Source of the DNA: JACJVV01 sp047602755
GTDB lineage: Archaea > Nanobdellota > Nanobdellia > Woesearchaeales > JACJVV01
DNA length: 64,000 nucleotides
Reading direction: 5' to 3'
Assembly (NCBI GenBank): GCA_047602755.1
Contig: JBLKOM010000002.1
Location: forward strand, 1-64,000
Positions within the stretch are counted from its first letter, which is position 1. Each line of letters starts with the position of its first letter. The translations under genes and the position numbers were made by a program. The notes under the pieces were generated by a model that made no database searches, was not told the origin of the DNA, and saw only the letters and a list, made by a program, of their open reading frames with translations. Below are positions 8,393-17,034 of this stretch, piece after piece.

Positions 8393-10870
8393 ATGGATGA
8401 TTTACATAAATTAGCTAAAAAAGAACAAAAAGAGCTAAAAAGAATTCTGGAAGAGGAAGAAGAAATTCCCCAAAAAAGAACCTGGCAAGAATATGAAAAA
8501 GATAATTCTTATACTAATACAAAAAAAAAACTTGCTGATATAAAAGATTCTATAAGTAACTGGAAGAATCAAAAAGTACAAGGAGTAAAAGATTGGAGAC
8601 AAGAAAAAGTTGATGCACTAAAAGCTACACGTGTTGGACAAGCTACAGGTAATATTGTCGGATCAGCAAAATCGATAAAAGAAGATATAACTGCAAAAAG
8701 GGAAGAAAGACTAGCTGCAGAAGCAAAAGCAAAAGCAGAAAAAGAAAACTTAGCTGCAAAAAGAGAAGAAAGACTAGCTGCAGAAGCAACAGTAGAAGCA
8801 GAAAAAGAAATAGCTAAAGCGAATTCAAATAACCAAAGTAATAACAACTCACAACCAAAAGTTACAAAATTACAAACAATCAACTCAAGAAATATATTTC
8901 AATCAATTGGCTCATTTTTCTTAGCAATAATTATTTTTGGAAGTATTATGTTTGGAGGTTATACTGCAAATGCAGGTGTATGTGACACAATTGAAGATAG
9001 AACAATACAAGGATATGAAAGAATTTTCAAAAGTTATTCTGATATTGAATTTACAAATTGCGTGATTACAAATTCTTTAGGAAGCCTTGGCGAAGTAGTA
9101 AAAGCACTTGACATAACAGACCATATCATGAGATTTATTAATCAACAAGTTTACAGAGCAACTGGTGATTATTGGTATGCTGTTGTAGATGAAAATGCAA
9201 TTCCTATGGGAGTATTTATTGAAAATATTGATGCACGTGATACATATAATACACATGAATCAATTAGCATTTCAGCAACACTAAGAGTTGAAACTGTCGA
9301 TCAACAAATACAAGGTATAGCATCTGGATTCATAAACGGACTTCCGTGTAGTACCATAACCCCTGAGAATGGTACATTTAATCTAGACAGGAGTCAAAAA
9401 AGAACTATTGTATGTAGATATAATCCCAATACTTTTTCAAGAAGCGAAAATACCAGATTTATACTTCGAACAATGTATGATTTTACAACATTTGCATACA
9501 TGACTCCGATGTTTATTAAATCAACAGCGTGGGATAACAGAACAGAACAACAAAAAGCACAAATTGATAGAATGGCGTCTGATAACTTTTTAAAAACACA
9601 AAATGCACCAGTCTGGATTGCAGGAAACATCGATGGTGAAAGAGGAAAAAGAAGAATTGAAATAGATGACCAAACAACACATGCTAATGATATTGTTATG
9701 GGTATAACATTACATGCAGATAAACAAACACATGGATGGGATAGTGGAGGAGTAAATGAAATTAAAGATTTAGTTTTTATTTTCCATAAGTCATTATCAT
9801 TAATTCCGGATAATTACACAGAACCAGGAGATGAATTTATAGCATGTGGTGGTTATACATTTAGAAGAGATAATGAAATATGCAATGAAATTGAAAAAAA
9901 AGCGGAGTTATATATAACATCAGAAACAGAAAACAAAGAAACAATATGCTCACCAGATGATAATGTTTATTCCTTTGATAGATCAGGTGATAATAAAAAA
10001 TTTAGAAGCTTTAGTACATTTGAAACAATATCATGTAATTTACGTGCTGATATAAATGAATTATTTAAAACTAATGAAGGAGATTTAGGATTTAATTTTA
10101 TACCAATTAAAATTTATACTTCTTACAATTACGAAGTAAGCAGAGCAACAAGAATAAATATTGTTCACAGACGACAAACTATGCAACAAGGAATCAGAAC
10201 ATATACATGCATTGGAAGAATTGAAGAAGATGCTAAAAAAGGAGAAAAATCTGATAACAAAGATATCTATGCAGAAAAATACCAAACGATGATTAGAAAT
10301 AATTTACCGCAAGTTGCAGATATGGAAAAAATAAGATATGAAGCAATGGTTGCTGCGATTATCGAAAAATATAATAATTTTGAAATCAATCCTCAAACTG
10401 ATACAGATAATAATGGAGTAATTGATTTTTTAACAGGATGTAATCGAGCAAGTAATTGGCCTAATGACAACCTACAAGATATACGGTGCCTTGTTGGAAG
10501 ATTAGAGCACCATATGAGACTTAATCGAAATAATGTTGAAGAAACTATTAAATCATACTATGAAGAATATGATGAAATTTATACAGAGGAACAACAAGCG
10601 ACAATCGAAATATACTATAACTGGCTAAATACATTATGTAATATACCAAAACCTGAAACAATAACTACAGCATCACCAACCGTTGAAAATAATAATAATA
10701 ATAATCTGAAAGATATTGGAACACAATGCACAGAAAATAATGAATGTAAAACAGGTGCATGCGCTATTGCCGAATCAGGATCAGGATTATGTTTAGAGTG
10801 TCATCCTGAACAAAACCCTTGTGATGAAGATATGATTTGTGATGAAGGATATTGCAAAAAAAATGTATAA
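8393..10870 (+). CDS. Large membrane-anchored surface protein with coiled-coil N-terminus
   Basis: 825 aa from the ATG at 8393; earlier ATGs at 8387 and 8390 are possible, but TGAGG at 8381-8385 is best spaced for 8393. The first 160 residues are cytoplasmic-looking and highly charged, with a repeated AKREERLAAEA coiled-coil. One membrane helix follows (about 170-190), and the remainder is extracellular with scattered Cys. The last 50 residues form a small Cys-rich module (CTENNECKTGAC...CLECHPEQNPC). Family not recognised. It is 31 bp downstream of the 560-aa protein and overlaps the first lipoprotein by 8 nt, so it is co-translated. Confidence 0.8.
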   Translation: MDDLHKLAKKEQKELKRILEEEEEIPQKRTWQEYEKDNSYTNTKKKLADIKDSISNWKNQKVQGVKDWRQEKVDALKATRVGQATGNIVGSAKSIKEDITAKREERLAAEAKAKAEKENLAAKREERLAAEATVEAEKEIAKANSNNQSNNNSQPKVTKLQTINSRNIFQSIGSFFLAIIIFGSIMFGGYTANAGVCDTIEDRTIQGYERIFKSYSDIEFTNCVITNSLGSLGEVVKALDITDHIMRFINQQVYRATGDYWYAVVDENAIPMGVFIENIDARDTYNTHESISISATLRVETVDQQIQGIASGFINGLPCSTITPENGTFNLDRSQKRTIVCRYNPNTFSRSENTRFILRTMYDFTTFAYMTPMFIKSTAWDNRTEQQKAQIDRMASDNFLKTQNAPVWIAGNIDGERGKRRIEIDDQTTHANDIVMGITLHADKQTHGWDSGGVNEIKDLVFIFHKSLSLIPDNYTEPGDEFIACGGYTFRRDNEICNEIEKKAELYITSETENKETICSPDDNVYSFDRSGDNKKFRSFSTFETISCNLRADINELFKTNEGDLGFNFIPIKIYTSYNYEVSRATRINIVHRRQTMQQGIRTYTCIGRIEEDAKKGEKSDNKDIYAEKYQTMIRNNLPQVADMEKIRYEAMVAAIIEKYNNFEINPQTDTDNNGVIDFLTGCNRASNWPNDNLQDIRCLVGRLEHHMRLNRNNVEETIKSYYEEYDEIYTEEQQATIEIYYNWLNTLCNIPKPETITTASPTVENNNNNNLKDIGTQCTENNECKTGACAIAESGSGLCLECHPEQNPCDEDMICDEGYCKKNV

Positions 10871-11792
10871 AAAAATAATTTTAACAATACAATCATTTTT
10901 AATAGTAGTATTTCTAATAGCATGTAGTACAAGTTCACCAAGTATTGATTATAGAACTGGTAGACAAGGCCTAGAATTAAGCATTACAGGGCCAAATAAC
11001 ATTATTATCTATACTGGAAGCGAATTACCATTAGAAACATACGATATCAAAATCGAAAACAAAGGAGCTACGGATATTAAAAATGATGAATTTTTTATGA
11101 GAGTAACACCAACTGGTAATTTTTTACGACCGACAGAAAATACTGTATTAATTGTTAATTCCTTAAATGAAATAACTGGTGGAAGAATAACAGAAATTGC
11201 TGGAAAAAGTTTATACAGTTCAAAAGGTGATGAAATATATCACAGTGTAATTTTTAGACCATTCCCTCAAGACATATTTCAAACTACCCTTAATGTAGAT
11301 GTATGCTATACTTATAAAACAATTTTAAGTGATAGTATTTGTATAGAGACAATAAGAAATCAAGAAAATGGATGTAAAACAAATAGATACAATTACAATA
11401 GAGGTCAAGGTGCACCTATTGTAATAGAAAGCGTTGAATTAAAATATTTACCATCAACAGAAAATAGAGTTAAACCTAGATTAGAGATAGATATAGTTAA
11501 TGCAGATGGTGGAATTGTAACTCTACCTGAAAATTTTAAAGAAGGGTGCCTTGCACAAAATCAAATAAATCAAGTAAAAATAGATAGTGTTAAATTAGGT
11601 GAACAAGAATTACTATGTGATGTCCCAGAAAATATTTTACAATTAGATCAAAGAAGAAAAATTATATGTAACCTTGAAAGTGAACTTGAAGAAGATCCAC
11701 AAGGATATTATGATACATTACTTTATATTGAATTAAGCTATGGATTTCATGCTACAAGAAATATGAGAGTAAGCATTACAAGACAAAATTAA
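10863..11792 (+). CDS. Surface lipoprotein, paralogue 1
   Basis: 309 aa from the ATG at 10863, which overlaps the preceding stop by 8 nt; longer starts would run into the upstream gene. Signal peptide MYKKIILTIQSF... ends in a lipobox VFLIAC, so the Cys should be lipidated. It shares with the next three genes a motif YRTGxQGLEL, a CxYxT...C pair and GQGAPIVIESVE before an Ig-like beta domain (CARDB-like in appearance). Function unknown; probably a component of a cell-surface complex with its neighbours. Confidence 0.8.
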   Translation: MYKKIILTIQSFLIVVFLIACSTSSPSIDYRTGRQGLELSITGPNNIIIYTGSELPLETYDIKIENKGATDIKNDEFFMRVTPTGNFLRPTENTVLIVNSLNEITGGRITEIAGKSLYSSKGDEIYHSVIFRPFPQDIFQTTLNVDVCYTYKTILSDSICIETIRNQENGCKTNRYNYNRGQGAPIVIESVELKYLPSTENRVKPRLEIDIVNADGGIVTLPENFKEGCLAQNQINQVKIDSVKLGEQELLCDVPENILQLDQRRKIICNLESELEEDPQGYYDTLLYIELSYGFHATRNMRVSITRQN

Positions 11793-11866
11793 TTCATATA
11801 AGACAAAAAAAAACAATATAATGAACCAATAACAAAATATTTATATACATAGAAGGTGAATAAAGA

Positions 11867-12814
11867 ATGAATATGCAAAAAAACAAAAATATTAGAATTT
11901 TTTCAATAGTCACACTTATAGCAATATTTCTCTTGATTTCAGGATGTGGATCGGGTCCTAGTACTGGATTATCATCACAATATAGAACTGGAACACAAGG
12001 TTTAGAATTACAATTTACAACAAATTCACCACCTTATATTGTATATGCTGAGGATGGAGCATTTCCTGTTGGTGTTGAAATTAAAAATTTAGGAGTATAT
12101 CCTGGTGAAGGAGATGGAACATTAAATGCAATGCTATACTATTTTGGCTTTGATAGAGATATAATACGTGGACTAACTAATGAACCAGTTGTATTTCAAG
12201 AATTAGAAGCTAAAACAAGATACAATCCACAAGGTGGTTTTACGGTAGTTAGTAGTGAAGCAGAAATGGACCCAGCATTCTTTCGTGATACAAGGTTAGA
12301 TTCATATAGTGCAAACATTCAAGCTGTATTATGTTATCCATATAAAACATTTGCATCAATTGATGTATGTGTAGACCCTAATCCCAATAGAGCATCATCA
12401 CTAGATTCATGTAGGCCTGGACTTGTTAGTGGCGGAAGTCAAGGTGCACCAATAGCAGTATCTTCTGTAGAATCAATTAGTCAAAGAGAAAAAGCTAGAT
12501 TTGTAGTAACAATTGCAAATGTTGGTGGAGGAACTGTAATAAGAGACACTGAATTAGGAAGATGTAGTGATGTGAATCTTAATAGAGAAGATATGGATAA
12601 AGTATTAATAACAAATGCAAGATTATCAAATGGAATTCCACTAACATGTACACCAAGTGGACATATAAGTTTAATTAATGGTAGAGCTACAATCATATGC
12701 ATGGCTGAAGGATTAGATGAAAACATGCCTGCATTTCGTACAGTATTACAAATGGAATTAAGTTATGGATATAAAAAATCCATAGAAAGAAGAATTCAAA
12801 TACAAGGTGAATAA
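11867..12814 (+). CDS. Surface lipoprotein, paralogue 2
   Basis: 315 aa. Signal peptide with lipobox LLISGC. Shares YRTGTQGLEL, a Pro-Pro-Tyr motif, CYPYKT...VCVDPNPNRAS and SQGAPIAVSSVE with its neighbours, followed by a second beta domain. SD AAGGTGA (11853-11859) sits 7 nt before the ATG. A TATA-like TTTATATA at 11840-11847 suggests an additional internal promoter in the 74-bp gap. Role unknown; lipidated outer-face location is inferred from the lipobox. Confidence 0.82.
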   Translation: MNMQKNKNIRIFSIVTLIAIFLLISGCGSGPSTGLSSQYRTGTQGLELQFTTNSPPYIVYAEDGAFPVGVEIKNLGVYPGEGDGTLNAMLYYFGFDRDIIRGLTNEPVVFQELEAKTRYNPQGGFTVVSSEAEMDPAFFRDTRLDSYSANIQAVLCYPYKTFASIDVCVDPNPNRASSLDSCRPGLVSGGSQGAPIAVSSVESISQREKARFVVTIANVGGGTVIRDTELGRCSDVNLNREDMDKVLITNARLSNGIPLTCTPSGHISLINGRATIICMAEGLDENMPAFRTVLQMELSYGYKKSIERRIQIQGE

Positions 12815-12896
12815 ATAATAAACACCTTTTTTCCGTAACATTTATATATTATTAAAATGAGTTCTTACACTATATTAAAGTAGTAGAGGATTATAA

Positions 12897-13814
12897 ATGA
12901 GAAGATGGATATTTAGCACAATCGTAACATTAATTCTATTAATGATGACAGGATGTTTCTCATCATCTGGATCAAGTGGTAGTACTGGCAGCTATATGAC
13001 AGGAACTGAAGGAATTAGCATGAGATTTGTACATAATAATCCACCATCGGTGATATATGTTGACAGAACATTTGCAGAGGATACACCTATTGAAGTAGAA
13101 GCATTTAATAGAGGAACAGCACCATCAGCAAATGTAGAAACCTTTTTTGCAGGATTTGATAGTAGCATAGTCTCAATACCTGATTTATCAAGAATTGACT
13201 TTTCAGGAGAGGGAGCATATAGAACTAGATATAATCCTGAAGGAGGATATAGTACAGATTCAACACGAATTTCAGTAGGAAACATGCACAGTTCAGATGT
13301 ATATGATTTTAATTTAAGACTAGTTTATTGTTATGATTACATGACAAGAGTAGGTATTAATATATGTGTAGATCCTAATCCAAACAGGGTAAATCGAGAT
13401 GACTCGTGTTCACCTGGTACTGTATCAACAAGTGGACAAGGAGCACCAGTTGGTGTAAGTAGTATTGAAACAACTTCAATGCCTGGCTTGGTTAGATTAA
13501 AAATAAATATAAGACATTATGGACAAGGAGAGTTATTAAGAAGTAGTGCACCATGCAGAGGAGTATCACTACGTGAAGACCAAGATTATATTGATTTCAC
13601 AAATCCTACTTTAGGGGGAATTCCTGGAAATTGTGTTACACCATCACCATTAAAATTACGAAATGGACAAGGATCAATAATATGCACTTTCCCTCTTGAT
13701 AGAGATGGAAGCTCATATAGAACAATTTTAGAAATGGAATTATCAAATTATAAAATAAAAGATTCAATTCAAAGAAATATAAGGATAATTAATGAACAAG
13801 ATACAATCTATTAA
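12897..13814 (+). CDS. Surface lipoprotein, paralogue 3
   Basis: 305 aa. Signal peptide with lipobox MMTGC. Motifs YMTGTEGISM, NNPPSVIY, CYDYMT...ICVDPNPNR and GQGAPVGVSSIE place it closest to paralogue 2. AGAGGAT precedes the ATG. The 82-bp gap upstream contains TTTATATATT at about 12841-12850, so it may have its own promoter with a short 5' UTR. Function unknown. Confidence 0.82.
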   Translation: MRRWIFSTIVTLILLMMTGCFSSSGSSGSTGSYMTGTEGISMRFVHNNPPSVIYVDRTFAEDTPIEVEAFNRGTAPSANVETFFAGFDSSIVSIPDLSRIDFSGEGAYRTRYNPEGGYSTDSTRISVGNMHSSDVYDFNLRLVYCYDYMTRVGINICVDPNPNRVNRDDSCSPGTVSTSGQGAPVGVSSIETTSMPGLVRLKINIRHYGQGELLRSSAPCRGVSLREDQDYIDFTNPTLGGIPGNCVTPSPLKLRNGQGSIICTFPLDRDGSSYRTILEMELSNYKIKDSIQRNIRIINEQDTIY

Positions 13815-13827
13815 GGAGGAGATTTTA

Positions 13828-14790
13828 ATGAAAAAAATAATTATAGGTTTACTTTTGATTGGAATAATGTTTCTTTACGGATGTGGTGAAGGGGGAGAAA
13901 GTGTAGGCCCTTCCACAACACCTTTCGTAGGTGGAACAACAGCTTTAGTTATAGGATTCGTACCAGGTGCACCACCTGATAGAGTATTAGACAATGATAA
14001 ACAAGAATTCTCAATTAGCCTAAGCATAGAAAATATGGGAGAAGAAGATGTTAAAAAAGGAGATGGATATATTGAAATTGCAGGAATTGATCCAAGAGAA
14101 TTTAGTTTAACAAATGCTGATATAAGACAAGATATTCCTGATGATATTTTAGGTGTAAAAACCTATCCTGGTGGGATGGTTGTAAGAAGTGGCAGAATCT
14201 TAGCCGAATTCCCTGGATTTAACTATGCAGGAAATTTACCTGGTAATTGGGAACCAAGAATAAGAGCAAATGTTTGCTATAATTATGCAACTAATGCAAC
14301 TGTTGCTGCATGCATTAAAACAGATATGTTAAGTAAATTTGACAGAAAAGAAATATGTGAATTAACAGGATCAAAAAATGTGTTCAATAGTGGTGGACCA
14401 TTACATGTTACTAAAGTAACACAAACACCTTTAAGCTCTGATAGAATACAATTACAATTTACTATAAGTCATGTTGGTGAAAGAAATGATCGATTCTTCA
14501 AAAGAGATACAAACTGTGAAGATAGCCAAACAAATCAAGATAAAGATAAAGTGTTTTTTGAAGTATTAACCGATATTGATGGAAATCTTGCTGAATGTAC
14601 TGGTTTTGTAGAAAGATTATCTGGGTCAAGCGGATATGTAAAACTATACAATGGTGTAGAGCAAATAGTAACTTGTAATTTTGATGTTGGAGATATTGCA
14701 ACTGACTTTGAAAAATTGATTAATTTAAGATTAGAATATCGATATTATCAATTTATCGAAAGAAAAATTCTAATTGAAAATATCAATTAG
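13828..14790 (+). CDS. Surface lipoprotein, paralogue 4
   Basis: 320 aa from the ATG at 13828, chosen because a perfect GGAGGAG overlaps the preceding stop and stands 6 nt before it; an in-frame upstream ATG would start inside the previous gene. Lipobox FLYGC. More diverged than its siblings: the TG.QGL motif is reduced to GGTTALVIGF and GQGAP to NSGGPLHV, but the CYNYAT...C pair and domain order remain. It is the last gene of the surface operon and is followed by a T-rich stretch. Confidence 0.8.
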   Translation: MKKIIIGLLLIGIMFLYGCGEGGESVGPSTTPFVGGTTALVIGFVPGAPPDRVLDNDKQEFSISLSIENMGEEDVKKGDGYIEIAGIDPREFSLTNADIRQDIPDDILGVKTYPGGMVVRSGRILAEFPGFNYAGNLPGNWEPRIRANVCYNYATNATVAACIKTDMLSKFDRKEICELTGSKNVFNSGGPLHVTKVTQTPLSSDRIQLQFTISHVGERNDRFFKRDTNCEDSQTNQDKDKVFFEVLTDIDGNLAECTGFVERLSGSSGYVKLYNGVEQIVTCNFDVGDIATDFEKLINLRLEYRYYQFIERKILIENIN

Positions 14791-14797
14791 AGAATAT

Positions 14798-14838
14798 ATC
14801 TTTTTTTATTTTTTCTTTAATTTAAGTGTTTTTTCCAA
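14798..14838 (+). terminator. T-rich terminator after the surface operon
   Basis: Runs of T (seven, six and shorter) begin 10 nt after the stop of the fourth lipoprotein, as expected for archaeal factor-light termination. A TATA-like TTTTTAAAGC at 14841-14850 for the next gene follows directly. Confidence 0.5.
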
Positions 14839-14872
14839 AAGCTTTTTAAAGCAAATATTGTTTCTGAATACT

Positions 14873-15142
14873 ATGGTAGCAGGGAAATATAAATCTAAAT
14901 CAAAAAGAAAAGTATTTGTTAAAGCCCCAGGGAATACTGTAAAAGTACATTACAAAATACGGAAACCTGGTAAAGCAGTATGCGCAGAATATGGAACACC
15001 ATTAGCAGGAGTAGCAAGAGCAACACCTGCAAAACTTAAAAATATGCCAAAAACTGCTAAAAGGCCTGAACGCCCATATGGTGGAGTACTTTCATCAAAA
15101 GCAATGAGAGAAAAGATGAAAGAAAAAGCCAGAAAAATATAA
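14873..15142 (+). CDS. rpl34e: Ribosomal protein L34e
   Basis: 89 aa. The start at 14873 (MVAGKYKSKS) is set by homology and by a TATA-like box centred about 27 bp upstream, giving a leaderless mRNA. The family core is clear: IRKPGKAVCAEYGTPLAGV and KTAKRPERPYGG. Of the usual two Cys pairs (CxxC near 40 and LCSSC near 75 in zinc-binding homologues) only one Cys remains, so this copy should not bind zinc. In many archaea L34e, cytidylate kinase and L14e are adjacent; here L14e follows but cmk is absent. Confidence 0.9.
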   Translation: MVAGKYKSKSKRKVFVKAPGNTVKVHYKIRKPGKAVCAEYGTPLAGVARATPAKLKNMPKTAKRPERPYGGVLSSKAMREKMKEKARKI

Positions 15143-15211
15143 TTAATTATAAAAAAAGAAATCTAATATTACCCAGGGTAATGGCAACATCCCTAAGGAT
15201 TGGAGGTAAAA

Positions 15212-15547
15212 ATGTTTGAAATAGGAAATGTATGTGTAAAAATAGCAGGTAGAGACGGTGGTAAAATATGCTGCGTAGTTTCTAAAATAGACTCAAAAAC
15301 AGTATTAATTGATGGTGAAACCAGAAGAAGAAAATGTAACATTAACCATCTTGAAATAACTGATAAAACAGCTAAAATTAAAGAAAATGCAACTACACAG
15401 GAAATAGTAAAAGCATTAAATGATATTAACCTTAACGTAAAAGAAAAAACAAATAAGAGTAAAACAAGCAAACCAAGACCTAGAAAAATAAGAGTTAATA
15501 ACAAGAAAAATATTGAAACTGAAAAAAAGCAAGAAACTAAAAATTAA
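15212..15547 (+). CDS. rpl14e: Ribosomal protein L14e
   Basis: 111 aa large-subunit protein with an N-terminal KOW/SH3 fold: FEIGNVCVKIAGRDGGKICC and RRRKCNINHLE. The start at 15212 is preceded by GGAGGT (15202-15207) at good spacing; an in-frame TTG at 15200 would only add four residues. The C-terminus is a Lys/Thr/Ser-rich tail of about 30 residues. A 12-codon upstream frame (15181-15219) overlaps the start; see findings. Confidence 0.93.
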   Translation: MFEIGNVCVKIAGRDGGKICCVVSKIDSKTVLIDGETRRRKCNINHLEITDKTAKIKENATTQEIVKALNDINLNVKEKTNKSKTSKPRPRKIRVNNKKNIETEKKQETKN

Positions 15548-15680
15548 CAGTAAATAATTTTATTTTTTTAATATTTTTACAAAATTCTAGTACTTTATTA
15601 ATATAGCACAATTCTAAAATAGAACTAATTTTTAATAATTAATTAACAATATAAAAATATAATCGTAAAATACAAAAAAA
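15548..15680. terminator. Convergent intergenic region with T/A-runs
   Basis: Between the convergent L14e and PAN genes. T-runs at about 15558-15580 can terminate the plus transcript, and the A/T-rich remainder the minus one. No gene or stem-loop of note. Confidence 0.4.
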
Positions 15681-16826
15681 TTAACCAAACATTCTCAAAT
15701 AATCTTCTCCTTCTAGCATTTCTTCAAGTTTAACTTTTTCAATAGCAGAAACAAAATCATTATGTGTTATATTTGTACGATTTTTACGAATTGCAAAATA
15801 TCCAGCTTCAGTACAGACAGCATGAATCTCTGCACCAGAAAAACTATCCATTAATTTAACTATTTTATCGACTTTAACATCTTGAAGTTTCATTCGTTTT
15901 GTATGTATTTTAAAAATTTCCTTTCTACCTTTTTCATTAGGTATTCCAACCTTAATTAATCTATCTAAACGACCTGGTCGAAGAATTGCCGGGTCAAGAA
16001 TATCTTTTCTATTTGTACAACCAATTATCTTAACATTCTCAAGATTATCAAAACCATCAATCTCTGCTAACAATTGCATAAAAGTTCTCTGAACTTCTCT
16101 CTCACCTGAAGTTCCAACTTCAATGCGGGTAGCAGCAATAGCATCAATTTCATCAATAAAAATTATAGAAGGTGCTTTTTCTCTCGCCATTTGAAACATT
16201 TCATGAACTAGTTTTGCACCTTCACCAATAAATTTTTGTACTAACTCTGAACCCACAACTTCAATAAAAGTAGATTTAGTAGCAGAAGCAACAGCTTTTG
16301 CTAATAATGTTTTTCCAGTTCCAGGTTCACCATACAATAATACACCTTTAGGAGGACTAATTCCAATCTTTTTAAATAATTCTGGTTTTTTTAAAGGCAA
16401 TTCAATAACTTCTTTTATTTCATCAACTTGTTGTTGTAAACCACCAACATCAGACCATTTGATTTCAGGCTTCTCTACAATAACAAATTGTTCAACATTA
16501 AATTTTTTATCTGTTGATGTTTTACGAATTATTGTTAAATTTTTTTGTTCAACAAGAACAGAATCACCAGATTTTATTTTTTCACAACCGCTACTTACAT
16601 TAACCAAAAAAGAATTTCCATTTGGGATTCGTATAACAGCATTTTTAGCATCAATAACCTCAACTACTTCGCAAACCATTAAAGGATTGGATTTAAATCG
16701 TTGTAACTCCTCTCTCAATTGATCAACTGATTGTCTAAGTAATTTATTTTCTTCTTCTAAAGCAGAAAAATTAGCAACATATGAATAATATACTGAATTT
16801 TCTTTTTTATTTTCTTTTGATTCCAT
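15681..16826 (-). CDS. pan: Proteasome-activating nucleotidase (AAA+)
   Basis: 381 aa hexameric ATPase that unfolds proteins and feeds the 20S proteasome. Order: N-terminal coiled coil (about 20-46), OB domain (50-100), AAA+ domain with Walker A GEPGTGKT (166-173), Walker B IIFIDEID (221-228), sensor and arginine-finger region ILRPGRLDR. The C-terminus reads YLRMFG; the HbYX proteasome-docking motif of canonical PAN is only approximated (Met-Phe-Gly, Phe in place of Tyr). TATA-like TATTTAAAT is centred about 27 bp upstream of the ATG, implying a leaderless mRNA. No proteasome subunit gene is in the window. Confidence 0.93.
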   Translation of the reverse strand: MESKENKKENSVYYSYVANFSALEEENKLLRQSVDQLREELQRFKSNPLMVCEVVEVIDAKNAVIRIPNGNSFLVNVSSGCEKIKSGDSVLVEQKNLTIIRKTSTDKKFNVEQFVIVEKPEIKWSDVGGLQQQVDEIKEVIELPLKKPELFKKIGISPPKGVLLYGEPGTGKTLLAKAVASATKSTFIEVVGSELVQKFIGEGAKLVHEMFQMAREKAPSIIFIDEIDAIAATRIEVGTSGEREVQRTFMQLLAEIDGFDNLENVKIIGCTNRKDILDPAILRPGRLDRLIKVGIPNEKGRKEIFKIHTKRMKLQDVKVDKIVKLMDSFSGAEIHAVCTEAGYFAIRKNRTNITHNDFVSAIEKVKLEEMLEGEDYLRMFG

Positions 16827-17005
16827 GTCATAAGAGCATAGGATAGACTATTTAAATGTTTCCATTAATAACTACCATATAATAAGTAAAATAAATTTAA
16901 AAAACAAATAATTCTAACACAAAAACTAAGCTCTTTATAACAATAATTGACTATAAAACAATTACAAATATACATTTTAAACAAATAAATAAAAATTTAA
17001 TAAGA

Positions 17006-17014
17006 TTTATAAAT
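17006..17014 (+). promoter_or_regulatory. TATA box of the M29 aminopeptidase
   Basis: TTTATAAAT is centred 25 bp upstream of the ATG at 17035. No Shine-Dalgarno site lies between them, so the mRNA is probably leaderless. Confidence 0.55.
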
Positions 17015-17034
17015 AAAACATTTATAGTATTATT

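Noticed and set aside
8569..8883. 104-codon minus-strand frame within the 825-aa surface protein
   Set aside because: It is the complement of the charged coiled-coil repeats; no start signal and no recognisable protein.
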